DNA from: Pseudobdellovibrionaceae bacterium
GTDB taxonomy: Bacteria > Bdellovibrionota > Bdellovibrionia > Bdellovibrionales > Bdellovibrionaceae
DNA: 14,284 bases
NCBI GenBank assembly: GCA_947374445.1
Contig: CANCBY010000045.1
Coordinates: 1 to 14,284, forward strand
Direction of reading: 5' to 3'
Shown here: positions 1 through 7,456 of the stretch, piece after piece
Layout: every line of letters starts with the position of its first letter
Numbering within the stretch: the first letter of the stretch is position 1
The notes under the pieces: model-generated
The model's input: the letters and a program-made list of their open reading frames with translations, nothing else
The model's database searches: none
Told to the model about the DNA's origin: nothing
Position numbers and translations under genes: made by a program

Positions 1-713
1 ACCAACTCCTGGTAGCGCTCCTCATCTACAGGAACAATAAAGGTATTGGCGTAGCGCTCACTAGCAGGATGGCTGTCTATTGCCGCCTTGGCGACGTTCA
101 GGGCGCCCTTATGAAACTGTCGAATCTTGTCGCTCGAAATCTGAGGATCGGTGACAGTCAGGGGAGTCTCGGTTACAATTTTGCCCTCAAGAGTTTTTCG
201 AAGATGCCCTTCGCTCAACAAAAATTCAATGGATCGCTCAATCCTTTGAGGACTAGCCAAGTTCGCGAGCTGCCTGAAGATCAAACTTCGATCAGCTTGC
301 ACCGCTGGAATCTGAAAACAATCTTTAACGTAAACATTGATCCAATCTTTCAGGATATGAGTCGAAACATCCTTACGATTTTTTTCCGGTGTGAACTTGC
401 TCGTATCACTTGCGTCTAATTTTGAATTTTGACGTCGCTCAAGCCAAACACGCAGATAGCTCTTTTCACTGGCAGAGAGCCTGAGCAGTTTTGCAAATTC
501 CTCAACACGATCTAAGGTCAACTGGCGCTTCTTTTGTAAAATCAAAGAAACCAATGCGGGAGAAACTTTTCTCAACGACCGTGTAGCAGACAGAATCGTA
601 AAACTCTTTTCGCTCGTTCTTAAATAGGAAATCATCGCCTTGAAGAACTCTATCGGATCTTCATAGTCAGCTATGACTGGTCTAAATTGCGAAGTGCTGT
701 TTTGCGTAATCAC
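1..713 (-). CDS. TIGR02147 family protein (DUF4423), C-terminus cut by window edge
   Basis: About 237 residues are open on the minus strand and continue past the window's left edge. The likely start is GTG at 713, because an in-frame TAA lies two codons upstream; no clear Shine-Dalgarno is visible, so the start is moderately sure. Residues about 14-95 match the N-terminal part of the TIGR02147 family (a 'DPIEFFKAMISYLR' opening, then a helix-turn-helix-like stretch with 'SPALVSLILQKKRQL' and 'VEEFAKLLRLSASEKSYL'). The later part matches DUF4423, with 'LTVTDPQISSDKIRQFHKGA' and a following 'ASERYANTFIVPVDEERY'. The family is usually about 270 residues, so only a short tail should be missing. 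Members are thought to be transcriptional regulators or DNA-binding proteins, but their targets are unknown to me. It is transcribed away from sfsA across a 166-base gap in which I found no convincing promoter or terminator. Confidence 0.8.
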   Translation of the reverse strand, partial: MITQNSTSQFRPVIADYEDPIEFFKAMISYLRTSEKSFTILSATRSLRKVSPALVSLILQKKRQLTLDRVEEFAKLLRLSASEKSYLRVWLERRQNSKLDASDTSKFTPEKNRKDVSTHILKDWINVYVKDCFQIPAVQADRSLIFRQLANLASPQRIERSIEFLLSEGHLRKTLEGKIVTETPLTVTDPQISSDKIRQFHKGALNVAKAAIDSHPASERYANTFIVPVDEERYQEL

Positions 714-879
714 AATTTAGACCATATGCCATAAATATTAATAAAAACAGTGGGTTGGAATATTTTTCATTTTACAATGTAAAAACGAGATCAGCCTAAA
801 AGCCAAAAAAAGACATGTCGTTCATGGCTAAACTCTCAAAAGCTAAGGAGAATTAAGAAGAATTGTGAACATGCCCTGA

Positions 880-1611
880 TCACAAAACCACAGGCAAATT
901 CTTCCCGCGAATCACAATCTCCTCAGGTCCGACATCGACAACATAGGCAGAGATTACAACTCCCGCTTTATGAGCCTCACGGAGCAAGCGGCCGTACTCA
1001 GGATCGATGTGATCAGCAGGGCGGAATTCCTGGCAGTCACTGCGCTGAACGGTGAAAAAAATTTCAGCGGTGTGACCGGTACCCACTAAAGCCATCAGCT
1101 CGCGCAGATGTTTTTGCCCCCGCTCAGTCACAGCGTCGGGGAACATTGCAAAAACTTTAGGGGCGGTGCCCCCCGTACCCTCAACAGCCACTTCGGCAAG
1201 AGTGACATTTTTTACCTCAACGTAGTGCTGTTTGTTCCCCGCAGTCAAAACTGCGTCCAGCCGAGTCTCAGCGTTGATCTTAACCTCAGCCCGAAAGTTC
1301 TCGTACTTTTTCCAGTGCGGGATCACACCCTGCTCAAAGGCCTCGCGCACCAAGTGGTTCGGCAAGCTGGTATTGACCCCCACCCAACTACCAGCCGGAG
1401 ACTTGATGGCCTCCAACGTGAATCGCAATTTGCGCTCGGGGTTGTCAGCGGGGCTCACCAAACAGGCCGATCCGGGATTGTTGACCGACTTCAGGCTCCC
1501 GGTATTTGCCACATGGGCGACCTCAGTCTTACCCGCGAGTGTCACGTCGGCAAAAAACCGTTTGTAGCGTTTGAGAAAAACCCCTTCGATCAAGGTCTGT
1601 TTGTATTTCAA
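880..1611 (-). CDS. sfsA: SfsA family protein (sugar fermentation stimulation protein homologue)
   Basis: 243 residues, close to the 234 of E. coli SfsA. Conserved blocks: RYKRFFADV (15-23), a 'HVANTGS' block (33-39), a PD-(D/E)XK-like nuclease core with D119 and E132-V-K134, the signature FPDAVTERGQKHLREL (157-172) and HIDPEYGRLLREA (201-213). SfsA has an OB-like N-terminal part and a nuclease-like C-terminal part; it was named for stimulating maltose metabolism in E. coli, and its biochemical role is unsettled. The start is TTG at 1611: GGAGGT lies 5 bases upstream, and it places RYKRF at the same distance from the N-terminus as in E. coli. The frame stays open 76 codons further, to 1839, but that extension matches nothing in the family and would overlap lipA. 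Relative to E. coli there is a longer Gly/Ala loop before FPDAV (about 141-152). It is divergent from lipA. Confidence 0.93.
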   Translation of the reverse strand: MKYKQTLIEGVFLKRYKRFFADVTLAGKTEVAHVANTGSLKSVNNPGSACLVSPADNPERKLRFTLEAIKSPAGSWVGVNTSLPNHLVREAFEQGVIPHWKKYENFRAEVKINAETRLDAVLTAGNKQHYVEVKNVTLAEVAVEGTGGTAPKVFAMFPDAVTERGQKHLRELMALVGTGHTAEIFFTVQRSDCQEFRPADHIDPEYGRLLREAHKAGVVISAYVVDVGPEEIVIRGKNLPVVL

Positions 1612-1616
1612 ATGAC

Positions 1617-1622
1617 ACCTCC
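1617..1622 (-). promoter_or_regulatory. Shine-Dalgarno site that fixes the sfsA TTG start
   Basis: The minus strand reads GGAGGT, 5 bases before TTG at 1611. No in-frame ATG or GTG nearby has a comparable site, so this decides the sfsA start. Confidence 0.8.
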
Positions 1623-1644
1623 GCAGGCCCCATAAAGTAAGCCT

Positions 1645-1670
1645 GAATACGAACCTATTCTGACGCGTCA
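1645..1670. promoter_or_regulatory. Two adjacent inverted repeats in the sfsA/lipA divergent gap, possible operators
   Basis: Bases 1645-1660 are GAATA-CGAACC-TATTC, a perfect 5-base dyad with a 6-base centre. Bases 1661-1670 are TGACGCGTCA, a perfect 10-base palindrome directly abutting it. They lie between the divergent sfsA and lipA starts, upstream of a possible lipA promoter. Neither is followed by a T-tract, so operators are more likely than a terminator. I do not recognise the binding protein. Confidence 0.35.
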
Positions 1671-1677
1671 TTTCCGG

Positions 1678-1706
1678 TTGCATCCCTCTCAGCAGGAGCA
1701 TAAAAC
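1678..1706 (+). promoter_or_regulatory. Weak sigma-70-like promoter candidate for the lipA operon
   Basis: TTGCAT (1678-1683) and TAAAAC (1701-1706) are separated by 17 bases, which would start transcription near 1713 and give a leader of about 38 bases before lipA. The match to consensus is poor (3/6 and 4/6), so this is only a candidate. Confidence 0.25.
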
Positions 1707-1750
1707 GACAGAGTAAAAGGTCTATTCGATCTCGCAAAAAAGGACAACAA

Positions 1751-2731
1751 ATGTCATCCGATTCGCCTTCAAATACCGGCACTATTCCCTCGCGAGGAAA
1801 AGCCACCATCGGCCCCAAACCCACTTGGCTCAAAGTCAAAGCTCCTTCGGGAGAAAACTACACCCGCATCAAGGGCATGCTCGGCGATTTGAAACTGGCA
1901 ACAGTATGCCAAGAGGCGCGCTGTCCGAATATGGGCGAGTGCTGGAGCGGCGGCACTGCGACCTTTATGCTGATGGGCGAAGTCTGCACACGCGGCTGCA
2001 AGTTTTGTCATGTAAAAACTGGCAACCCCAAAGGCGCCATCGATCCGATGGAGCCCGAAAAAGTCGCCTACTCGATCTCTCAGATGGATCTTCAATATGT
2101 GGTGATCACTTCGGTCGATCGCGATGATCTTCCGGATCAAGGTGCTGGTCACTTCGCAAGAACTGTTCGCACGATTAAAAAACTAGATCCAGATTTGATC
2201 GTTGAAATTTTAACTCCCGATTTTAGAGGCGAGACCGAGTTAGTAAAAACTCTGTCAGAGGCCGGTGCTGATGTATTTGCTCACAACGTAGAAACTGTTG
2301 AGCGCCTACAAAAACATGTGCGCGACACCCGCGCTAATTACCAACAGTCTATGCATGTTCTCGACACCGTCAAAAAGCACGACCCTACTCGCGTGACAAA
2401 AACTTCGTTGATGCTGGGCTTGGGCGAAACCGATGCGGAGATCTTGCAAACACTCAAAGACTTGCGCGCTATTGACTGCGACGTGGTGACCTTCGGGCAA
2501 TATCTACAGCCCACAGAGAGCCATCTAAAAGTTGAGAGCTTTGTCACTCCTGAAAAATTTCAAGAGTGGCAAGAGATCGCTGAGAGCATGGGATTTTTGT
2601 ACGTGGCTTCGGGCCCACTAGTGCGAAGCTCTTACCGAGCTGGTGAATTTTTTATGAAAGCTATGATTGAAAAAAGACAAAAAGGAATTTTGACTCAAGA
2701 AGGAGAATCAACACAATGGCAACAGAAGTAA
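1751..2731 (+). CDS. lipA: Lipoyl synthase LipA
   Basis: 326 residues, full length. This radical-SAM enzyme inserts two sulfurs into octanoyl chains carried on lipoyl domains such as that of the next gene product. Both iron-sulfur cluster motifs are intact: the auxiliary CX4CX5C at C53, C58 and C64, and the radical-SAM CX3CX2C at C79, C83 and C86. The C-terminal RSSY motif (292-295), whose serine ligates the auxiliary cluster, is present. AAGGA at 1740-1744 lies 6 bases before the ATG. First gene of a plus-strand operon; its last 16 bases overlap the E2 gene, so E2 translation is probably coupled to it. LipA sulfurates octanoyl groups attached by LipB, encoded at the end of the same operon. 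Confidence 0.97.
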   Translation: MSSDSPSNTGTIPSRGKATIGPKPTWLKVKAPSGENYTRIKGMLGDLKLATVCQEARCPNMGECWSGGTATFMLMGEVCTRGCKFCHVKTGNPKGAIDPMEPEKVAYSISQMDLQYVVITSVDRDDLPDQGAGHFARTVRTIKKLDPDLIVEILTPDFRGETELVKTLSEAGADVFAHNVETVERLQKHVRDTRANYQQSMHVLDTVKKHDPTRVTKTSLMLGLGETDAEILQTLKDLRAIDCDVVTFGQYLQPTESHLKVESFVTPEKFQEWQEIAESMGFLYVASGPLVRSSYRAGEFFMKAMIEKRQKGILTQEGESTQWQQK

Positions 2732-4038
2732 AACTTCCTGAACTTGGTGAAGGCGTCACTGAAGGCGAATTGGTAAAATGGCTCGTAAAAATCGGCGACA
2801 CTGTAAAGCCCGATCAACCGGTCTGCGAAGTCATGACTGACAAAGCCACTGTTGAAGTGCCAACCGCTGTTGGCGGTGTGGTCAAAGAACTCAAATTCAA
2901 ATTAGGTGATGTAATCAAAGTTGAAAGCACAATTCTTACTTTGGACGGCGCAGGCAGCTCAGCCTCTTCGGCGGCTCCAACTCACAAAGAAGCTCCTAAA
3001 GCTGCGGCCCCAGCACCGACGACTGCACCAAGTGCCCCGCGCTCTCAGCCTGCTGCTATGCCAGCGACTATGCATGAAATGATGGCGCAAAATTCTGGAA
3101 TTTATCCGCCAGTGGCAGATTCAAAAGTTTTAGCAACTCCGTCGACTCGCAGACTTGCACGCGAAGTCGGTGTTGACCTCAACGTCATGAAAGGCACAGG
3201 CCTTGCCGGTCGCGTGACTCGCGAAGATGTTCTCTCTCAAGGTGGCAATGGCGCTTCAACAGCAACTAGCTCAAACGGCAGCATGAAAGCTCCGACTTTT
3301 CCGGTTCCTTCTTACCAGGGCCCTGCAGGCGCTACTGAAGAGCGCGTTCCTTTGATTGGGATCCGCCGTAAAATTGCCGAGAACATGCAGATGGCAAAAC
3401 ACATCATTCCTCACTTCACTTTGATGGATGAGGCTGAAGTCACAGAACTTGTCAGCATGCGTGAGTCGCTTAAAGACTATGCTGAAAAAAATGGAACAAA
3501 AATCACTTACCTTCCGTTTGTAATGAAAGCGATGATTGCAAGCATTCGGCAGTTCCCGATGTTCAATGCCAGCATTGATGATGCTGCCAAAGAAATCGTT
3601 TACAAAAAATATTTCAACGTGGGCTTTGCTGCCGACACTCCACAAGGCTTAGTTGTGCCTGTGATCAAAAACGCAGATCAAAAATCATTGCTCGAGCTCA
3701 GCTATGAAATTATGGATCTGTCAAAACGCGCTCGTGATGGCAAGCTCAAGTCTGACGAGATGAAGGGCGCCACCATTACGATCACAAACATTGGATCTGT
3801 GGGCGGAACTTACGCTACTCCGATCATCAATCATCCTGAAGTGGCAATTCTTGGCATGTACAAAATCTCTGACCGTTTGCACTTAAAAGCCGACGGCTCT
3901 GTGGGAAGCCAAAAAGTCATGAACTTTACAATCACTGCAGATCATCGCTTGATCGATGGCGCCGTGGCTGCAAACTTCTTGAAAGCTTTCATTGGCAAAA
4001 TCCAAAAACCAGGTCTCTTAATGATGGAGATGAGATAA
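2716..4038 (+). CDS. 2-oxo acid dehydrogenase E2 (dihydrolipoamide acyltransferase, probably of pyruvate dehydrogenase)
   Basis: 440 residues in three parts. An N-terminal lipoyl domain (about 1-77) carries the attachment lysine K43 in TDKATVEVPT. An Ala/Pro-rich flexible linker (about 80-118) follows. Next comes a peripheral subunit-binding domain (about 139-173, 'ATPSTRRLAREVGVDL') that holds E1 or E3, then a second Ser/Gly-rich linker. The acyltransferase domain runs from about 210 to 440, with the catalytic motif HRLIDG (H410, D414). It transfers the acyl group from E1 to CoA and passes reduced lipoyl arms to E3. Having only one lipoyl domain fits the PDH E2 of many bacteria and also branched-chain E2. 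Adjacency to lipA, lpdA and lipB favours pyruvate dehydrogenase (pdhC), but E1 genes are not in view to prove substrate. AAGGAG at 2700-2705 precedes the ATG, inside the end of lipA. Confidence 0.92.
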   Translation: MATEVKLPELGEGVTEGELVKWLVKIGDTVKPDQPVCEVMTDKATVEVPTAVGGVVKELKFKLGDVIKVESTILTLDGAGSSASSAAPTHKEAPKAAAPAPTTAPSAPRSQPAAMPATMHEMMAQNSGIYPPVADSKVLATPSTRRLAREVGVDLNVMKGTGLAGRVTREDVLSQGGNGASTATSSNGSMKAPTFPVPSYQGPAGATEERVPLIGIRRKIAENMQMAKHIIPHFTLMDEAEVTELVSMRESLKDYAEKNGTKITYLPFVMKAMIASIRQFPMFNASIDDAAKEIVYKKYFNVGFAADTPQGLVVPVIKNADQKSLLELSYEIMDLSKRARDGKLKSDEMKGATITITNIGSVGGTYATPIINHPEVAILGMYKISDRLHLKADGSVGSQKVMNFTITADHRLIDGAVAANFLKAFIGKIQKPGLLMMEMR

Positions 4039-4039
4039 A

Positions 4040-5482
4040 ATGGCAGCTCAACAGTTTGACACAGTTGTAATTGGCTCTGGTCCTGGCGGCTATGTGGCGG
4101 CTATCCGCGCGGCTCAGCTAGGGCAAAAAACTGCGATCATCGAACGCGAGCAATTGGGTGGAGTTTGCTTGAACGTGGGCTGCATTCCTTCAAAAGCGAT
4201 GATCTCGGCCGCGCATTTTCTGCACAAAGCTCAGCACGATGCAGAGACCATGGGCATTCACTTCAAAGACATCTCTGTGGATTACAAGCAACTGCTCAAA
4301 TGGAAAACTTCAGTCACAGAAAAAATGTCTGGCGGCGTGAAGCAACTTTTGTCTGGCAACACGGTCACGATCATCGTTGGCGAAGCGGAGTTCAAAAGCT
4401 CAAAAGAGCTTTCTGTCAAAACAGCCACTGGCACTGACATAATCACTGCTAAAAACTTTATCGTAGCTACTGGCTCTCGTCCGATTGAAATCCCAGGATT
4501 TAAATTTGATGAAAAAGAGATCATGTCGTCGACTGGCGCTCTGGCAATGGACGCAGCTCCTAAGAAGTTAGTAGTGATCGGTGGCGGCTACATCGGCCTC
4601 GAAATCGGCGGCTACCTTGCTAAATTTGGCACCGAAGTCACTGTTGTTGAAGCTGGTCCGGCATTGCTGAATGGAGTTGTAGACCCTGAGTGCGCTCAAG
4701 TCGTGGCTAGAAAGCTCACCAAAAGCGGAGTCAAAGTTTTACTCAATGCCAAAGCCAAGGGACAAAAAAAATCAGGCTCAGGCTATGAAGTAACGATCGA
4801 AGTTGGCGGCAAAGAAGAAACACTTAAGTGCGACAAAATTTTGGTTACGGTCGGTCGCAAACCAAACTCTGATCAAAGCAATCTTAAAGCTGCAGGTCTA
4901 CAAATAGATGAGCGCGGCTTTATCAAAGTGGATGCTCAACGCCGCACCAACGTGCCAAATATTTTTGCCATTGGTGATATCTGCGGCCAGCCGATGCTGG
5001 CTCACAAGGCTTCGCATGAAGGTGTTCTTGTTGCCGAGGTCATCTCTGGAAAAAATCGCGTTTATGATGCGAAAACAGTTCCGGCCGTCGTCTTTACAGA
5101 TCCAGAAATTGCTTCTGCCGGCATGATGGAATCTGAGTGCAAAGCTAAAGGCTATAATGATTTGAATATCGCCAAATTTCCGTTTGGCGCCAATGGCAGA
5201 GCCGTGTCGCTTCTTGAAACCGATGGTTTTGTCAAAATGATAGCTGACGCTAAGACGGGTATTTTGCTCGGAGTTCACATTGTTGGACCTGAAGCTTCAA
5301 ACTTGATCAGCGAAGCCGTGCTCGCCATCGAGATGGGCGCTAGAGTGGAAGATTTGGCTCTTAGCATTCACCCACATCCTTCACTCGGTGAAACTATGAT
5401 GGAGGCTGCAGAGGCGACTATAGGTCATGCTATTCATATTATTCAAAAACCTCTTAGCAAATCAAAAGAGGCTCGCGTCTAA
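4040..5482 (+). CDS. lpdA: Dihydrolipoyl dehydrogenase (E3)
   Basis: 480 residues, normal for the family. This FAD enzyme reoxidises the dihydrolipoyl arm of E2 and reduces NAD+. The FAD-binding GSGPGG lies at 12-17. The redox-active disulfide is C43/C48 in GGVCLNVGCIPSKA. A second Rossmann motif, VIGGGYIGLEIGG, binds NAD. An FAD-contacting 'IFAIGDICG' block follows, and the dimerisation domain ends with the catalytic dyad H446 and E451 in HPHPSLGE. It starts one base after the E2 stop, with GGAG (4026-4029) inside the end of the E2 gene; its own stop TAA directly abuts the lipB ATG. E3 is shared by pyruvate, 2-oxoglutarate and glycine-cleavage complexes, so its role need not be limited to the neighbouring E2. 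Confidence 0.97.
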   Translation: MAAQQFDTVVIGSGPGGYVAAIRAAQLGQKTAIIEREQLGGVCLNVGCIPSKAMISAAHFLHKAQHDAETMGIHFKDISVDYKQLLKWKTSVTEKMSGGVKQLLSGNTVTIIVGEAEFKSSKELSVKTATGTDIITAKNFIVATGSRPIEIPGFKFDEKEIMSSTGALAMDAAPKKLVVIGGGYIGLEIGGYLAKFGTEVTVVEAGPALLNGVVDPECAQVVARKLTKSGVKVLLNAKAKGQKKSGSGYEVTIEVGGKEETLKCDKILVTVGRKPNSDQSNLKAAGLQIDERGFIKVDAQRRTNVPNIFAIGDICGQPMLAHKASHEGVLVAEVISGKNRVYDAKTVPAVVFTDPEIASAGMMESECKAKGYNDLNIAKFPFGANGRAVSLLETDGFVKMIADAKTGILLGVHIVGPEASNLISEAVLAIEMGARVEDLALSIHPHPSLGETMMEAAEATIGHAIHIIQKPLSKSKEARV

Positions 5483-6142
5483 ATGCCGCAACTGCAAACC
5501 CTGGACTGGGGCCTCATCGATTACGAAGAGGCCCTTGCCAAGCAACTCGAACTGGTTGAAAAAGTGGCCAGCGAAAATTTGCGCGGGGTTCTTGTGTTTT
5601 GCACTCATCCCGCCATCGTCACCTTAGGAAGGGCCACTCAACCCGGTGATGTTTTTGCTTGGTCAGGCCCCATCAAAGAAATATCTCGCGGTGGGAGAGC
5701 CACCTATCACGGTCCTTCGCAATTAGTGATTTATCCGATCCTGAATTTGAACCAAGCCTCACCACACCTTCCTGCCAAAGATGTTGGCGCCTATCTGAGA
5801 TCTTTTGAACAAGCGATTATCAGCACTCTCAGAGAATTTGGTGTCGAGGCCCAAGGACGAAGCTCACAAAAAAAATCGGAAGAGCACGCGCCCGAAGAAG
5901 AGACTGGTGTTTGGGTTTCCAGAAAAAAAATTGCATCCCTTGGGATTGGCGTTAAAAAGTGGGTCGCCTATCATGGAGCCGCGATCAATCTCAGTGAAGA
6001 CCCCAAAGCCTTTACTGGCATGAATCCTTGCGGCTTTTCATCGAGTGTGATGACAAGTCTTGAGGCCTTAACTCAGGCCCCAGTCGATTTTGCAAAATTT
6101 CAAAAATCTTTGCAAAAAAATTTGGCCGCAGCTTTAAACTAG
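5483..6142 (+). CDS. lipB: Lipoyl(octanoyl) transferase LipB
   Basis: 219 residues. It moves octanoyl from acyl carrier protein to the lysine of lipoyl domains, the step before LipA. The family blocks are present: 'ISRGGRATYHGPSQLVIYPI' (67-86), the catalytic lysine K149 in RKKIASLGIG, and the catalytic cysteine C183 in MNPCGF. Two oddities: the usual HGPGQ is HGPSQ (S79), and a charged Ser/Lys/Glu-rich insert of about 15 residues (126-140) precedes the lysine block. Neither removes a catalytic residue, so I expect an active enzyme. The start abuts the lpdA stop; AAGAGG at 5466-5471 is its likely ribosome site. It ends 9 bases before the convergent chemotaxis-receptor gene, and no terminator with a T-tract is visible between them. 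Confidence 0.94.
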   Translation: MPQLQTLDWGLIDYEEALAKQLELVEKVASENLRGVLVFCTHPAIVTLGRATQPGDVFAWSGPIKEISRGGRATYHGPSQLVIYPILNLNQASPHLPAKDVGAYLRSFEQAIISTLREFGVEAQGRSSQKKSEEHAPEEETGVWVSRKKIASLGIGVKKWVAYHGAAINLSEDPKAFTGMNPCGFSSSVMTSLEALTQAPVDFAKFQKSLQKNLAAALN

Positions 6143-6151
6143 CTACTTAAA

Positions 6152-7456
6152 TTAGGCCGTCATCTTTAATTTATTAATAAGATCTTGCATCACGACCGCT
6201 TGCTCTGACAAAGCACTGGCCGCGCTGGCTGAATCGAGAGAAATTTTTGAGTTTTCTTCAGTTGCTTGATCTAAGGCTTCGACGTTGTCGCGAATCGAAT
6301 GAATGCCTGCTTTTTGCTGCTCGCTGGCAGCAGAAATATCTCGATTGAGTTGCGCAACTTTCTCTACGGACTGCAAAATATTTTCAAGCGAGCTATTTGA
6401 TTTATTGGCCATTTGCTGGCCATGAGAAATTTGCCCTACACTGTCCTGAATTAATTTAGAAATATCTTTTGCGGCCACCGAGCTTCTCTGGGCCAAACTA
6501 CGAACGGCATCTGCCACCACGGCAAAACCACGCCCCTGCTCGCCAGCACGTGCAGCCTCGACAGCAGCATTCAAAGCCAAAAGATTCGTCTGAAACGCAA
6601 TGTCCTCAATCACTCCTGTGATCTCGCCAATCTTTTTTGATGAAGCTGTGATCTCGCCCATGACGGCGATTAGCTCCTTCATATTTTTTTCACCTTCGTG
6701 AGCTGCCAGATTAGAAGCTTGAGAAAGATCTGCCGCTTGTTTAGCGTTATCTGAATTGGCCTCGACAATACGTGTGATCTCAATAATAGAACCCGAGGTC
6801 TCTTTGAGTGAAGCCGCTTGCTCTACCGTGCTCGAAGAAATTTGATTGGCAGTAGCACTCGTTTTTTGAGCTGTGCCAGTAAGGTCCTCTGTCAATCCCG
6901 ATAGATCCTGAAGAACAATACCTTGATTGATAATTATTTCTTTGAATCGATTCGAAACTAAAACTGCAGCAACTGTTTCGGCGACAACAAACAATGCGTG
7001 GATCACGACAATGCCAAAGCTTGCCTGATAGTTAAATACACTTTTCGGTAGCAACATCCAAAAGCCCACATGATGAACAGCAATTGTCGCTGCCGAAGCA
7101 ACAATGACCCAAGGATTTGCAAATACAATCATCACGGCCAGCAAAACAAAAATATGAAAATGCATTTCAATCATGCCCTCCGATGCATGAATTAAAAGCG
7201 CACTCATCGCCATAAAACCAACACCTAATGAAATTGAGGTCAGCTTACTTCCCTTGCCCATGAAATAAAAAATCACAGGGCCCAAGCAGATCAGTATCGA
7301 AATGACGCTTGAAAAAAATATTCCCGTATCAAAATATGCAGCAATTCCAGCTACGAAAGGCAGATGAGCTACCAACAAGGTCAACATCCACTTGTTTATA
7401 TTTGCGGTATAATTCAACTCAACATTATTTGTGTGGCTATTTGTGTGGCTTCTCAT
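6152..7456 (-). CDS. Methyl-accepting chemotaxis protein with histidine-rich multi-pass membrane sensor
   Basis: 434 residues. The N-terminal 170 hold about six hydrophobic segments (roughly 22-41, 45-65, 70-90, 100-115, 118-134, 145-168) with almost no periplasmic domain and no HAMP domain. Polar residues sit in or beside the membrane: H90, E97, H99 and H101 in 'HASEGMIEMHFHIF', then H128/H129 and H153. This arrangement recurs in other MCPs and GGDEF proteins, and I know no assigned ligand. A metal, heme or small diffusible molecule is an inference. Residues about 175-434 form the coiled-coil signalling domain, whose CheA/CheW-binding hairpin tip is 'NLLALNAAVEAARAGEQGRG'; the usual glutamate after VVAD is alanine (A317). 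There is no C-terminal receptor-tethering pentapeptide. The ATG overlaps the upstream gene's stop (ATGA), and GGAG lies 7 bases before it. The N-terminus has a tandem SHTN-SHTN repeat. Confidence 0.9.
   Translation of the reverse strand: MRSHTNSHTNNVELNYTANINKWMLTLLVAHLPFVAGIAAYFDTGIFFSSVISILICLGPVIFYFMGKGSKLTSISLGVGFMAMSALLIHASEGMIEMHFHIFVLLAVMIVFANPWVIVASAATIAVHHVGFWMLLPKSVFNYQASFGIVVIHALFVVAETVAAVLVSNRFKEIIINQGIVLQDLSGLTEDLTGTAQKTSATANQISSSTVEQAASLKETSGSIIEITRIVEANSDNAKQAADLSQASNLAAHEGEKNMKELIAVMGEITASSKKIGEITGVIEDIAFQTNLLALNAAVEAARAGEQGRGFAVVADAVRSLAQRSSVAAKDISKLIQDSVGQISHGQQMANKSNSSLENILQSVEKVAQLNRDISAASEQQKAGIHSIRDNVEALDQATEENSKISLDSASAASALSEQAVVMQDLINKLKMTA
7427..7450 (-). repeat. Perfect 12-base tandem duplication in the 5' end of the receptor gene
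   Basis: The plus strand reads ATTTGTGTGGCT twice in direct succession (7427-7438 and 7439-7450). It is in frame and encodes SHTN-SHTN at residues 3-10 of the receptor. Unit length is a multiple of three, so copy-number change would not shift the frame. Confidence 0.9.

Noticed and set aside
69..419. Plus-strand open frame of 116 codons at the left edge
   Set aside because: It is antisense to a minus-strand frame that matches the TIGR02147/DUF4423 family; its own protein resembles nothing.
784..836. Possible terminator for sfsA with a T7 run on the minus strand
   Set aside because: Only a 4-base stem (CATG with CATG) or a 4-base stem with a loop over 20 bases can be formed; too weak to annotate.
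1108..1635. Plus-strand open frame of 175 codons
   Set aside because: Antisense shadow of sfsA, whose motifs are intact on the minus strand.
1612..1839. A 76-codon N-terminal extension of sfsA in the same frame
   Set aside because: It matches nothing in the SfsA family, overlaps lipA on the other strand, and a TTG with GGAGGT at good spacing gives the family's usual N-terminus.
6120..6165. Shared terminator between the convergent lipB and receptor genes
   Set aside because: Only short AGCT or GGCC self-matches are present and no T-tract follows on either strand.
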